Source of the DNA: Impatiens glandulifera
Taxonomy: Eukaryota > Streptophyta > Magnoliopsida > Ericales > Balsaminaceae
Length of the DNA stretch: 64,000 bases
Direction: 5' to 3'
Assembly (NCBI RefSeq): GCF_907164915.1
Contig: NC_061863.1
Span: 33,577,133-33,641,132 of the forward strand
The translations under genes were made by a program, and so were the position numbers. The notes beneath the pieces are model-generated. The model was given only the letters and a program-made list of their open reading frames with translations. It searched no databases and had not been told where the DNA came from. Of this stretch, positions 53,904-64,000 are shown piece by piece (the first letter of the stretch is position 1; each line of letters opens with the position of its first letter).

Positions 53904-55460
53904 AAAACTGAAACCCTACCACACCCACCTGACCAAACTCATGAATAAATTAGATGAAGTATCGATTATTCATGCTCTAAGAAGACAAAACTGCTTCGCA
54001 GATGCCCTGTCTACTTTGGCAGCCACGACTCAAATTCCTAATAGAATTAAGGCAAACCTATAAAAATACAATAAATGAAACGATAGGTGAGAATCGGGAA
54101 AAGTAACTTCCTATGATAATAATCCATAAGTAATCCTAATATGATAATATATTGAAATACATTCAGTATGGAGAATATCCTTCCCACTTCCAAGTTAAGG
54201 AACGATAGGTGTTACACTAGTATTCCACCAACTACGCTTAGATCGCCAATAGGCTTTATCACCAACTTTCGTTGATGGAGGCACAATTTTGTTCCCCGAG
54301 TCTGTAGGAACCCCAATTGGGACTGCTTAGGTATAATTGAAATATTTTTCCTGTTGATCTTTTGACGGTCAAAACATGATCTTCATAGATAATCTTAAAT
54401 CCAATAGGATCACCGAAGAAGTACATATAAGGACATGCGACCCACACATGAATGGAATGTCTTTAGCCAAGAAGATACACCGTTTGAGATATTATTGAAA
54501 AAAACTCGAACAAGAATGTGTGAGCTATGTAAGGAGCTGCCATTAGTGCCAAATTTATGCTAACTTGAAGCATACACCGACCTCTTTTACAAAATGACAT
54601 CCCCTTGGACCTTTTCTACATAGGGTATCAACGTAAACGGGAAAATATATCTACACGCGTCAAATTAACACGAGTTCATACTCGTCGCTATAGACTGCTT
54701 CACTAAATGGATTGAAGCAGTCTTCTACAAGGTCCTGAAATCATCTTAAGTGGCAAAGTTCATCCAAACTAGCATCATCGCTGGATATGGAGTTCTTCAC
54801 TCACTGATTTCAAACAATGGTCGACACTTCCAAAAAAAATGTTGCAATTGCTCGACGAATTCAAGATTGATATCGCACTATAAACCCCAAACTAATGGTA
54901 CGGTCGAAGTGGAAAACAAAAATGTGATTAGGATCATCTAGAAGATGACCAATACATATAAGGACTGACATGAGAAGCTTTCCGGGATATCGTACAACCG
55001 CTTGAACCTCGACGGACGAAACTCTCTACTCTCTAGTTTATAGCATGGATTTCATACAACCGAAAGAAATCGAGATTCCAACACTAAGAATACTTTTATA
55101 AATCCATGTTATAGAAGAAGACTTGCTTAAATCTCGATGTGACCAACTAACGTTAATGGAGGATAAGAGGTTAAATGCTTTATGCAAAAGCCAAGCTTAC
55201 TAAAAATGCATGCCAAACACCTTCAATAAGAAGGTAAAACCTATAAATCTAAAAAAATATGATCTACTTTTCAAACGAACCAGGGAACTCTTGACCTAGG
55301 GGAAAGTTTGTACCCCAATGGGAAGGACCCTTTCTAGTTAAGAAAATCCTCTCTAAAAGACGTCCTTTTATCTAATAAAGAAGGCGAAGAGTTCATTGAG
55401 CCAAGCAATCTCGATGGGCTTAAAAGAAATGAAGCTACACGTAAAACGGTTTAAAACTCA
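53904..55460 (+). pseudogene. Gypsy pol, second part (RNase H end, integrase, C-terminal region)
   Basis: LDEVSIIHALRRQNCFADAL and STLAATTQ (53950-54045) are the RNase H end. Around 54440-54990 come MNGMSLAKKI, CELCKELP, MTSPWTFST, HEFILVAIDCFTKWIEAVFY, LISNNGRHF and SHYKPQTNGTVEVENKNVI, the gypsy integrase zinc and DDE parts. 55020-55460 gives MDFIQPKEIEIPTLRIL, CDQLTLMEDKRLNAL and KKVKPINLKKYDLL, the C-terminal region typical of plant gypsy. Stops and shifts are many. Only the integrase block 54750-54941 keeps 63 codons open. It is the continuation of the element at 29461-32028. Confidence 0.82.
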
Positions 55461-56920
55461 ACCTTGAAAGAAGCTTATCTCAACATTATAAAATCCCAAG
55501 TTTTCTATAACTTGCAACATGGACTGATGACTCATGTCGGAACAACGAAGACCTAATTATTCTCAATGTAAAAAAAATAAATGAGACAAGATACGTAGGC
55601 AACCTGCATGTTTGCGGGTCCAGTCTCAATTATATAAATAAACCCTCCTTGTCCCTTCCCTAATAGAAAAATAATATTTTTTTGAGAAAGGAATAAAACC
55701 TTGAACTCTTCCTAGAGCCGATGTATAGGATTTTAGGAAACATGTAGGGGTTAAACTAAGAGAATCTTTTTCTTTTTAGTGATATTATCCGAAGCAAAAC
55801 CGAGGATTTCACAATAACCCTATTTCAAAAGATATCAATCATAAGCTCTTTTTCGTTTATAGTCGAGTATCGTAAGAGTAACTCCCCGTCTAAGGTTTTT
55901 GAAGGAAAAGAACCTGAATAAACCCCATAAAAGTGAGTCATAAAGCCACAAATGGATAAAGGACACATCATCGTTACTTTTGTACAAGAAGGAGAGGTTT
56001 GAAAGTAATGCTTTGGGAAGAAAAAAACAAAAAATAAAAATACCAAAAAGAGAACTAGAAAAAACCCCCAAAATCTCTAAAAAAATTTGGAAAATCATCA
56101 TGTATTGGTTAAGGTATTAAAATCATCATTCGTGCTCACTCAGACTCTAGTCATGATTGCTACTACAAGAGCAAAATGTAAAGATTCTATCAGGTATATC
56201 CGAAAAAAAATAAGAAAATGGCTCATGTGGTTAAGGTATTGAAATCACCATTTGTTGCCTACCTAGACTCTAGTCTTGATTGTTACGACAAGGGTAAGGA
56301 TGTACCAATTCTAGCAGATATACCCGCGAGCCAATTAAAGAAAAAAAAATTGAGAAAAATAGAAAATGAAAACCCAATGAAGAAATTTGATAAAAAAAAC
56401 TCTCCAAAATCGTGTTTGCGATGAGTTGGACTTTCAAGAAATGTGGTTCAGGGTCAATCAACCAAAAATAAGTTGCGCTCTATTATCAAAACGTCAAATT
56501 TTTTACTATCTTTCTCGAGGGTTATGATTTTCTAGATAATCGTTTATACACAATATTGAATTTATATATGAAATCTCAAAAGTTGGGGAAAAAAATTATT
56601 CCTTAATGAAACTAAAATCATCATAAAGGACGCAAAAGATGTTCAAAGTCTAACTCCGAATACTTTTCAAATTCGAAAAGTCATGATTTATTTATAAGGA
56701 TCAATGTTCATTCCAATCTCAAAACAAAAAAAGATAAATAAAGATAGGAACTAGGAGAACAAAAAATGCTCTTTTATCCAAAAACATGAGTCATTTGTCC
56801 ATACATAAAACTCGAAAATGTCGACTGACGGATTTCAACTAGTTGTGAAAGAAACTTCTAAAAGAGAGGGAAAAAGGATTATGTTGAAATATACCCTTAA
56901 ACCCTATTGAGTCTCCAAAA
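55461..56920 (+). other. Gypsy 3' untranslated region and unassigned DNA
   Basis: ACGTAGGCAACCTGCATGTT and TGCGGGTCCAGTC (55590-55630) are words common just downstream of pol in plant gypsy elements. A ~122-bp near-duplicate (GGTTAAGGTATT at 56107 and 56229, with AGACTCTAGTC in both) lies further on. No supported gene. The 68-codon frame at 56218 is probably spurious. Confidence 0.45.
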
Positions 56921-56929
56921 CCCTAATGG

Positions 56930-59014
56930 TCGATATGTGCATGAGATCGTCCATACACGATCCCGTTTAAACCCTATTTGTAGTTATGTATCCTAAACCC
57001 TATCTATTGATAGGTGCGAGATATTGTTCGTACATAATCCTATTTTAAACCCTAGTTGTTATTAGGTATCTAAACTCTATTTATTGATACGTATGTGAGA
57101 TCGTTCGTAAACGATCCCATTTAAACCCTAATTATAATTAGGTATCTTAAACCCTATTGGTCAATAGGTGCCATATATTGTTCGTACTAAATCCCGTGTT
57201 AAACCTAGTTGTTATTAGGTATCCAAAACCCTATCTATTGATAGGTACATGATCGTTCGTATACGATCCTATTTAAACCCTAATTCAAGTTAGGTACCCA
57301 AACCCTATCTATTGATAGGTGCGAGAGATCATTCGTACATGATCCTGTTCCAAACCCTAATTGTATTTAGGGACCCTAAACCCTATCTATTGATAGGTGC
57401 GATAGATCGTTTTTATATGATTGTACTAAAACCTTAGTTGTTATTAGGTATCAAAACTCTATCTATTGATAGGTGCGATAGATTATTTGTCTACGATTCC
57501 GCTAACAACCTAATTTTTATTAGGTATAAAAACCCTATTTGTTGATAGGTGTGAGTGATCATACGTACGCGATTCTGTTCCTAACCCTAATTGTAGTTAG
57601 GTACCCTAAACTCAATATGTTCATAGCTACGATAAATCGTTTTTATATGATGCCGCTAAAAACCTTAGTTGATATTAGGTATTAACAAACTAAATTTTTA
57701 ATGGGTGCGGTAAAACGTTTGTATACAATTCCGCTAAAAACCTAGTTGTTATTATGTATCAAAACCTTATCTATTGATAAATGTGATATATCGTTTGTAT
57801 ACGATTCTGCTAAAAACCTTAGTTATTATTAGGTATCAAAACCATATTGGTGGATGGGTGCGAGAGATTGTTCGTACATGATCCCGTTCCAAACCCTAAT
57901 TGTTGTTAGTTACCCAAAATCATATTTGTTGATAGGAGTGATATATCGTTTATATACGATTTCGCTAAAAACCATAATCGTAGTTAAGTATCTTAAACCA
58001 TATATGTTGATAGGTGTGAGAGATCGTTCTTACACGATCCTGTTTTAAACCCTAATTGTATTGAGGTACTAAAACCCTATTTCTCAATAGGTACTAGAAA
58101 TCGTTCGTACACGATTCTATTGTAGCCTTGTTTGTTGACAAGCATAAAGATCATTTGTTGATGATCCGTTAACAATCTTGTGTATCGATAATGACCTGAG
58201 ATCATACGTACATGATCCAGTTAAAACCTTATATATCGACAGGTGTAAACATTATTTGTATATGATTCCATTAAGAAATTATATCTGTTGATAGGTGCAA
58301 TAATATTTCGTACATGATTCGGCCTATAAACCTTATTCGTCAATAGCTCGATACATCGTTTATATATGATCTACCAAAACCCTATTTGTCAATAATTTGA
58401 AACATTGTTTGTAAAAAATTATTTAAAAACCCTAATTGTCGATAGGTACGAGAAATCGATTGTACACGATTCGTTTCAAACCTTGTTTATTAACAATCAT
58501 AGAGATTATTTGAAAGATGATCCGTTAACAAGATTCTCTATCGATAAGGACTTGAGATCATACGTACATGATCCAGTTAAATCCCTATTTGTCGATAGGT
58601 CGAGACATCATTTGTATATTATTTCGTTCAGATATCTTATCTTTTGATAGGAGTGCTAATTGTTCGTACACGATTCTGCTTGTAAATCTTATATGTTGAT
58701 ATGTCGATACATCATTCGTACACGGTTCCACCTGTAAACTCTATCGGTCGATAGGTCGAGATATCGTTTATAGACAATTTCATTAAAACCCTATATGTTG
58801 ATAGGTGCACTAATCGTTCGTACACAATTCTTCTTGTGAACCTTATTTGTAAATAGGTCGAGACATCATTTGTATATGATTTCGTTAAGAAATTTCATCT
58901 GTTGATAGGTTCACTAATCGTTCGTACACGATTCCGCATCTAAATCCTATTTGTCAATAGATCAAGACATCGTTTATATACGATTCCAGCAAAACCCTAT
59001 ACGTCGATAGGTCG
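56930..59014. repeat. Dyad-rich tandem array with AAACCCTA words
   Basis: In the left half (to ~58080) the period is about 77 bases. A unit reads AAACCCTATCTATTGATAGG, then TGCGAGAGATCGTTCGTACA, CGATCC, TAAACCCTAATTGTAGTTAG. Each unit holds three small inverted repeats: CTATC..GATAG, ATCGT..ACGAT and CCTAA..TTAGG. In the right half (58080-59014) the period is about 50 bases, with only the first two dyads. AAACCCTA is the plant telo-box word. Copies are diverged. Possibly the 3'-UTR tandem repeat of the gypsy element, as known in Tat/Ogre elements. The right end is cut by element D. Confidence 0.8.
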
Positions 59015-60230
59015 TGTTAGGATCTAGGTCGCGGCTGGGGGACCGGGGTTGGCCAGTTATCGCGTCTCACTCAAAGGGTGGTGATTAATCCGGTTAGAGA
59101 TTAACACCGGAGTTTCAATACTACACAAACTGTCACAAACCCTTGAACCGAGTTCAAGCGCGGAAGTGGTTTGTTTCAGGTTGAAGCAGCACACACACGA
59201 GATAGGCAGAACCAGATTTGAATAGTATAGGTTTGGAGATTGCTAGGTCGGTTTTGCAGCTTAGTGATTCGGTTTGGGTGATGTTGAATCGGTTGGGGCG
59301 GTATTAGTAGGTTAGTGCAGATCGGTTAGAATGTAAATCCGGTGGAAAGTAAATAACAAGACAGGTTTTATGGATGTTCGGAGATGAAACTCCTACGTCA
59401 CCCCTTCCTCTCGAAACCGCGAGAAGGATATTCACTAAGGAATACAAACACAATCCGATCGAGACTTATTTCCAGCTCGATAACGCCCGTACAATTTTAA
59501 TCGAAATTGTAAATACACTTCAAATAAGAACTTAAGCTTTCTAGAGATAGAGAACAATCTTTTTCTTAGGCTTGTAGAAAATTCAGAACTTGTAACCCGC
59601 ATTTATTCTTCTTCAGCTCCTTCTTTTATAGGTGAAATGTGACAACGGTCACATTTCATTTCCTTGAATCTGATTGGTTGAGCAGAGGTTCAGTGATTCA
59701 GACCTGGCGGTCTATTCTTCAGACCTGGCGGTCTAGTCTTCCAATGTAGGTCAAACCGGCCAGGTTTGTATTTTACTCAATATGGCAACTGTCGGTTGGA
59801 CAATTGCCTGTACCTGGAAGATTGCATTTCTGATTTATCCTGATGTGGAAAGATCTTGTAGGACGATCTTCTGCAGCCTGCAGACTTTCCTCAGACTTGT
59901 ATTAATATGGCAATACTCAGTCTGTTCCTTCGGTATCATTCTCAACAGATACCCGAAGTGTCTTTTTATGCTGGTCGGTTATTTATGTTAACCGGATGAC
60001 TTCCGGTTTTTCCATGGCTTCTAATTGACCGACTGTTTAATTGATTCTGGCCTTCTGATTTGACCGATCTTGTCTTTCTTGTTCGGTCATGTTTTTGGTC
60101 GGTTTGATTGCTTGACCGGTTGAGTTTCTTAACCGGTTTAGTTCTTTGACCGGTTGGATTCTTTGTCTGTTCCTGCACAAGAGATTTGTTTTTGTTAAGT
60201 TTTATTTAACCGATCTAATTTTATCTAACA
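59015..60230 (-). repeat. 3' LTR of element D
   Basis: Plus strand TGTTAGGATCTAGGTCGCGG to TTTTATCTAACA, 1216 bp. The TATA box (TATAAAA, 59630-59624) is beside TGAAATGTGA-CAACGG-TCACATTTCA. The conserved block is at ~59370-59410. U3 has ACCGGT at 60115, 60132 and 60149, a 17-base step. Confidence 0.9.
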
Positions 60231-60427
60231 ATTTCTCCCTTTTTGATTATTTTATTTAAAATATTCAAAATCATGTAAGAAATGAAAATGTAGGCCGGTT
60301 TTGTTTTTAAGAATTTTATTTGGCCGGATTTTTGGAAACTGACTTGGGAGAATTTTTAGAAAAATTTTGGAAAATTTTGAGAAACATTTTGAAAAATATC
60401 TTTTATCTTATCATTTTCTCCCTTTTT
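60231..60427 (-). other. Duplicated polypurine tract of element D
   Basis: AAAAAGGGAGAAAT at 60244-60231 touches the LTR. A second tract, AAAAAGGGAGAAAAT, is at 60427-60413. The following GATTATTTTATTTAAAATAT is repeated after both. Confidence 0.78.
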
Positions 60428-60756
60428 GATTATTTTATTTAAAATATTCAAAATAATGTAGGAAAGCAAATGTAGGCCGGTTTCCAAAAATCACTTTATA
60501 TATATAAGAAATATGCTAAGGCAAAATAATATATATATAAAACCGAAATAAACATAAGTAAAGAAATTAAATGAACCCTCTATTTCTTTGATCTAGACAG
60601 CAGGAAATGTACCAGCATTTCATCGGTTGTTTTTCCTTTGTCCGCTTGAACCGGCCTGGAGGAGGATCCTCGACCGCCTGAGGTGCCGGTGTGAGGAGAG
60701 ATCGGTTGACCGATTGATCGAATCGGAACCACATTGAGACTTCGTTGTTTTCTGAG

Positions 60757-63252
60757 TTACGGCTCTGGCTCTTCTTCGAAATCCTCATCGTCTTGCAAAA
60801 CCGGGTTAAAATGAGGTTCAACAACCGCATCAGTGACTCCGTCCAATAGTCCCGTGATCTTCGCCTTCCTCGAAGCAGCCTTTCTTTTGCGTGTTACCAG
60901 AACGGAAGGGGGAACAACCGCCGTGGACTTCTTGTGAGCCTTGACGAACTGATTATATGTTTCCTGTTGGGCCATTAATCTGAGAGAATCTTTGGCTTCT
61001 TGAGCCGCTATGGACGCTGCGATGACCGGTGCATTGACCGCTAAGTTTTGCATATGTCCAGCTATGTTCGCATCAGCCGCTGCTGTATCCTTCTGTATCC
61101 GGGTCTATTCGTCCAGGGCATCTTGGAGCTTCTGAGCCGCAAGAGCGTTCGCCTCCTCAAGTGCTTTATCGGCAGCCAGCTTAGCCGCTATTAACTCCGC
61201 CACCTGTTCGGTTACCGCCTTGAGGTCGGCTTCAAGCTTGGAATTCTTTTCTTCAAGGATTATATTCTTTCCTTCAAGGGTTATTACCCTGTCAAGTGTT
61301 GAACCGGCTTGGGCACCTAATCGAGCCAGGTCCTCATCGACCTTTGTCAATCTTCGATCGGTCGTTTCTTGAGACCGTTCCATCTCAGCTACCTTTTGGC
61401 TGACCGAAGCGAGGTCGGTCACCAGCTTAGGAGTTATATCCTCCAATGCCTTGGTTCGATCAAGATGACCGCCGTACAGTTGATCCGTATTACCGTAATT
61501 TGTTTCCACTGACGTGATCTGCTCGACCGCCTATCTTAGATCATCCTTTGTTGTCTCGGCTATCTCGAAAGCTTTAGCCGCTGTTTCTTTGATTTTCTTC
61601 TTCCATGGCTGAACCGCATCGTTGACAAACTCTTCAATGAGGGTCTTGACCCTCTCTTCCGTTATAGCCGGTTCCGAATCCCCGGTTTGAACACATGCTT
61701 GCTGGTCGTTTGGAGGTGTACCTGTCCTGACTTCGTTTATATTGATGTTCTGGTCAGGTGGAGGAGAGGATAGCTCTTTATCGTTCGTATTCTGACCGCC
61801 AGCATCCTCAGGAGGGGATCTGGATGAGTTCGATGTTTCTTGGTGATCGGGTTCCGTTTCAAGCCGCGCCACCTCCTCGGTCAGTGCCCTTTCCTTGACC
61901 GCAAGCAATTCTAACACCAAAAGTTAAAGTTGAGAATTCGGTGTTCCCGGAGTATGCTATTCTTGTAGGCGTTGAATGTGTTCGGTGAGCCTTTGTAACC
62001 GAGCACGCGGTTCGACTATCGTGTTTCATTCTACGGCGGTTGTGACGTCGTTAGCCTTTGTGAGGCTGATGACCTCCTCCTCCATCTCCATCAACTTTTC
62101 GAATTTCTGGCTAACGGTGAGATCCGGTAGCATGTTTTTGTAGAATATCTGATGCCGGTGCCGAATCCATTGAAAAAACACTTCGGATACCGCGAGAGCC
62201 TGCTGATGTATCTCGTCCATGATTCTGCTGACGAGATCCTCGGTCGTTTTTCTGGTATTATCATCGGCGTAGTTATCTTCCTCCCAAGTCTGTCCGAGCC
62301 GGTATCAGCATTATCATGACTGACCGATTGGTCCTCGACTATCGGTCCTTTCCCCTTACCGGACTGATCTCCTCCGGTATGTAGTGAATCGGTTCGTCCA
62401 GAGCTGGATGCCGAATCTTCATCATTGGTGGTGTCGGACCGCGGATCAGCCGATCCAGTAGGTTGTCTATCTTTCTTGCTTCCGGATTTTTGTTTGACCG
62501 GAGCTGCTTTCTTACCGGATGCCTTCTTCTTTCGGCCGCCTGTAGAACCGGAGGCTTTCCTGTTGTTTTTCCTGTCCTTGAATTGCTGAGATTTTATTAT
62601 TTTGCGTGAGGCGAGGAGAACACTAGGACCGGTGTTGATGTTGAAATGGTGCATGATTTTTCTAAGTGGGATGGCGTATCCCCATGACCGAGTGGATGTC
62701 GGATCCACCATTTCACATAGGTTATTGAAGATTACCTTAGCCCAGTTTATTTTGATGTCGTTGACCAGACCGGAAAGCATCTCAATCTTTGCTCGGGTGA
62801 GACTGTCATAGTTTCCCCCTCTTGCTTGGACCGATTTTGTGAAAATATCACATAGCGGTCTGTACTCCGGTCGAAGAGATGATTTCTTTTCGGAGATCTC
62901 GATAGGGACCGCGGTTTCCGAAAGAACCTGGCAAGCTGCCTCGAAGGTTTCCTCATCTAAGGCCGCCGAGAAGTTGCTCCCTTCGGATGGTAGATGTAGC
63001 GACCGACTTCTCCGTCAGTTCGAGTCGCTGACCGCCTATGGTGGCAATTATTGATCCTTCGGTGATGAATGCGGTTAGGAAAAATTCATTAACCGCATCC
63101 TGGTATAGTACGAATGGACCGCCCATAAAGTATTCGAGGCCGAACTCGGAGATCCGGGATAACACCTGTTTTGCCGGCGCCGAACCGTTTGCCCGGATTT
63201 CCTCAAAATCGACTTGGATGATATGTTCGAACAGCACGGAATCGCGACCCAT
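60757..63252 (-). pseudogene. ORF-c of element D (broken homologue of 15288-17693)
   Basis: The start is MGRDSVLFEHIIQVDFEEIR at 63252. The first block keeps FGLEYFMGGPFVLYQDAVNE and RLELTEKSVA. A frameshift near 62960 follows. Then come INWAKVIFNNLCEMVDPTST, RSWGYAIPLRKIM and SGKKAAPVKQKSGSKK, another shift near 62300, and coiled-coil pieces at 61920-61531 and 61509-61105. The basic end is LVTRKRKAASRKAKITGLLD at ~60890, and the stop is after EEPEP at 60757. At least four lesions are seen. It is useful as an independent copy showing which segments are conserved with element A: the N-terminal domain, the basic linker and the KRK tail. Confidence 0.78.
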
Positions 63253-63360
63253 TTTAGATAATCGAACCGAGAGAGTGAGAATTTAAGAGATTTGAGAAAG
63301 CTGAGAGCTAGAGAGAGAAAGTCGATTCGCGTGAGAGTGAAATAAAATAACTAAGGACCC

Positions 63361-63369
63361 TATTTATAG
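63361..63369 (-). promoter_or_regulatory. TATA box of ORF-c (element D)
   Basis: On the minus strand ACTATAAATAGGG lies ~110 bases before the ATG, with a CTCTC-rich leader, as in element A. Confidence 0.68.
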
Positions 63370-63443
63370 TTGTGGTTTGGAATTCCAACCGTCGTGAACC
63401 GTCCCATCATGATTAGGCGGAAATTTTCCCTCCAAAGACTAAA

Positions 63444-63521
63444 GGCGGGAAAGTATGGGCGGGAACCCATTGGCGGGAACTTATTAGCGAGAATTCATGG
63501 GCGGGAAACTATACGCGGGAA
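63444..63521. promoter_or_regulatory. Exact 14-bp tandem array of GGCGGGAA (E2F-like)
   Basis: GGCGGGAA, GGCGGGAA, GGCGGGAA, AGCGAGAA, GGCGGGAA and CGCGGGAA start at 63444, 63458, 63472, 63486, 63500 and 63514, always 14 bases apart. The six bases between vary. The copies at 63444 and 63500 read GGCGGGAAA, the complement of TTTCCCGCC, the classic E2F site. An outlying AGGCGGAAA is at ~63415. The array lies 75-155 bases before the TATA box of ORF-c. Confidence 0.72.
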
Positions 63522-63786
63522 TATTCCCTCCAAGGGTTTTTGAGCGACAATCTTTGATAGTGTTTTTCATTGCGGTTATTTAACCGTGAGGATTCGGTTT
63601 TTCGATTATGACCGGATTTTTCGACGATGTGATTTATCGATATTAACTGGTTATTTGGATAGATGGTTATTCGAATTTTGACCCGGTTAACAAGCTTAAA
63701 AAGTTAGATATTCATTGAAAGGAAAGATACATGATAGAAAGCGATTCATTGATTGGTTTACAATACATAAGACATAGAAATAGAAC
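63522..63786 (-). other. Spacer between ORF-b and ORF-c array in element D
   Basis: No ORF. Position and composition match 17991-18340 of element A. Confidence 0.4.
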
Positions 63787-64000
63787 TTATGTAATAACTA
63801 TCCTAGAGAACTTGTCCTCTACCCCATCCTTGTTGAGAACATTCGATGGGGATGCCGGTGTACCCGGTCCAAATTTTGGACGGTACTTAAGAAAGAGTCG
63901 GCTTAGGTGAGGAGCGTAACCGAGACCTTTCTTGGTCTCCATCATAGTCCTCAGGTTTTGGTAGATGACCGATGACCAGTTTATGGGTGTATTACTGACA
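63787..64000 (-). CDS. Env-position ORF-b of element D, C-terminal part only
   Basis: The frame is open from the window edge to TAA at 63789-63787. It reads SNTPINWSSVIYQNLRTMME, TKKGLGYAPHLSRLFLKYRP and FSRIVIT, very close to ORF-b of element A (SNTAINWSTVIFQNLKNM, GLGYAPHISKLILKY, FSKVVIT). No lesion is seen in the 71 visible codons. The N-terminal part lies beyond 64000, so intactness of the whole gene is unknown. Function unknown. Confidence 0.7.
   Translation of the reverse strand, partial: VSNTPINWSSVIYQNLRTMMETKKGLGYAPHLSRLFLKYRPKFGPGTPASPSNVLNKDGVEDKFSRIVIT

Larger units (their letters stand above)
59015..64000 (-). mobile_element. Sirevirus-like element D (relative of A), truncated by the window edge
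   Basis: On the minus strand one sees part of ORF-b, the GGCGGGAA array, TATA, ORF-c, duplicated PPT and 3' LTR. gag and pol should lie beyond 64000. It is clearly related to A but diverged: LTR 1216 against 1288 bp. The bases before the LTR (59010-59014) are GGTCG, the expected target duplication. Confidence 0.88.

Noticed and set aside
54259..54447. 62-codon minus-strand ORF with a possible membrane segment
   Set aside because: It lies within the degraded gypsy integrase region and has no supporting context.
57854..58647. Small ORFs in the dyad array (57854-58048, 58405-58647)
   Set aside because: They are repeat translations, not conserved between units.
56930..59014. Interstitial telomere repeat
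   Set aside because: AAACCCTA words are isolated, one or two per 77-base unit, not (TTTAGGG)n runs.

Overview
The window is repeat-dense plant nuclear DNA, almost certainly from a eudicot. It holds SIRE/Maximus-type (Sirevirus-like) Ty1/copia retrotransposons with methionine-tRNA-type primer sites, a decayed plant Ty3/gypsy element, several tandem repeats, and one recognisable host gene: an intronless OVATE-family protein (OFP) at 6478-6990 on the minus strand. No species is claimed. Essentially every other long reading frame belongs to a retroelement.

Layout. (1) 1-6.3 kb: a decayed plus-strand copia element (family C) with a partial 5' LTR, PBS, gag, pol and the start of a downstream ORF. 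(2) 6.3-13.5 kb: the OFP gene, then AT-rich intergenic DNA with a ~310-bp tandem repeat and old repeat debris. (3) 13539-27250: a complete 13.7-kb minus-strand element (family A) with two 1288-bp LTRs and an AAAAA target duplication, inserted in an AT-rich satellite that resumes at 27.25-28.97 kb. (4) 28.97-32.9 kb: LTR fragments and the first part of a gypsy element (protease, start of reverse transcriptase). (5) 32907-53903: a non-autonomous element B1 (TSD AAAAC). A second copy, B2 (38548-48568, TSD CTTAT), lies inside it. A family-A solo LTR (33287-34620, TSD TATAG) lies in the B1 5' LTR, and a family-C solo LTR (40374-41553, TSD ATCCA) lies in the B2 5' LTR. (6) 53.9-55.5 kb: the rest of the gypsy pol. 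Its tail is followed by a 2-kb array of small dyads with AAACCCTA motifs (56.9-59.0 kb). (7) 59015-64000: another minus-strand family-A-like element (D), cut by the window edge.

The most interesting theme is the cargo between pol and the 3' LTR. Element A carries three related ORFs in tandem (a, b, c), each with its own TATA box and pyrimidine-rich leader. All share a core around [IV]NWxxxxF...GYAxxL. ORF-c is open for 801 codons although gag-pol of the same element has at least eight lesions. Upstream of the ORF-c TATA box is a tandem array of GGCGGGAA units (exact 14-bp period in D) that looks like clustered E2F sites. LTR promoters of families A, C, D and B carry AACGGTC/GACCGTT (Myb/MSA-like) beside the TATA box. 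The B elements have no pol at all and keep gag plus this extra ORF, so they resemble gag-only non-autonomous (TR-GAG-like) retrotransposons.

All assignments are by eye from motifs and internal comparison; no database search was possible.
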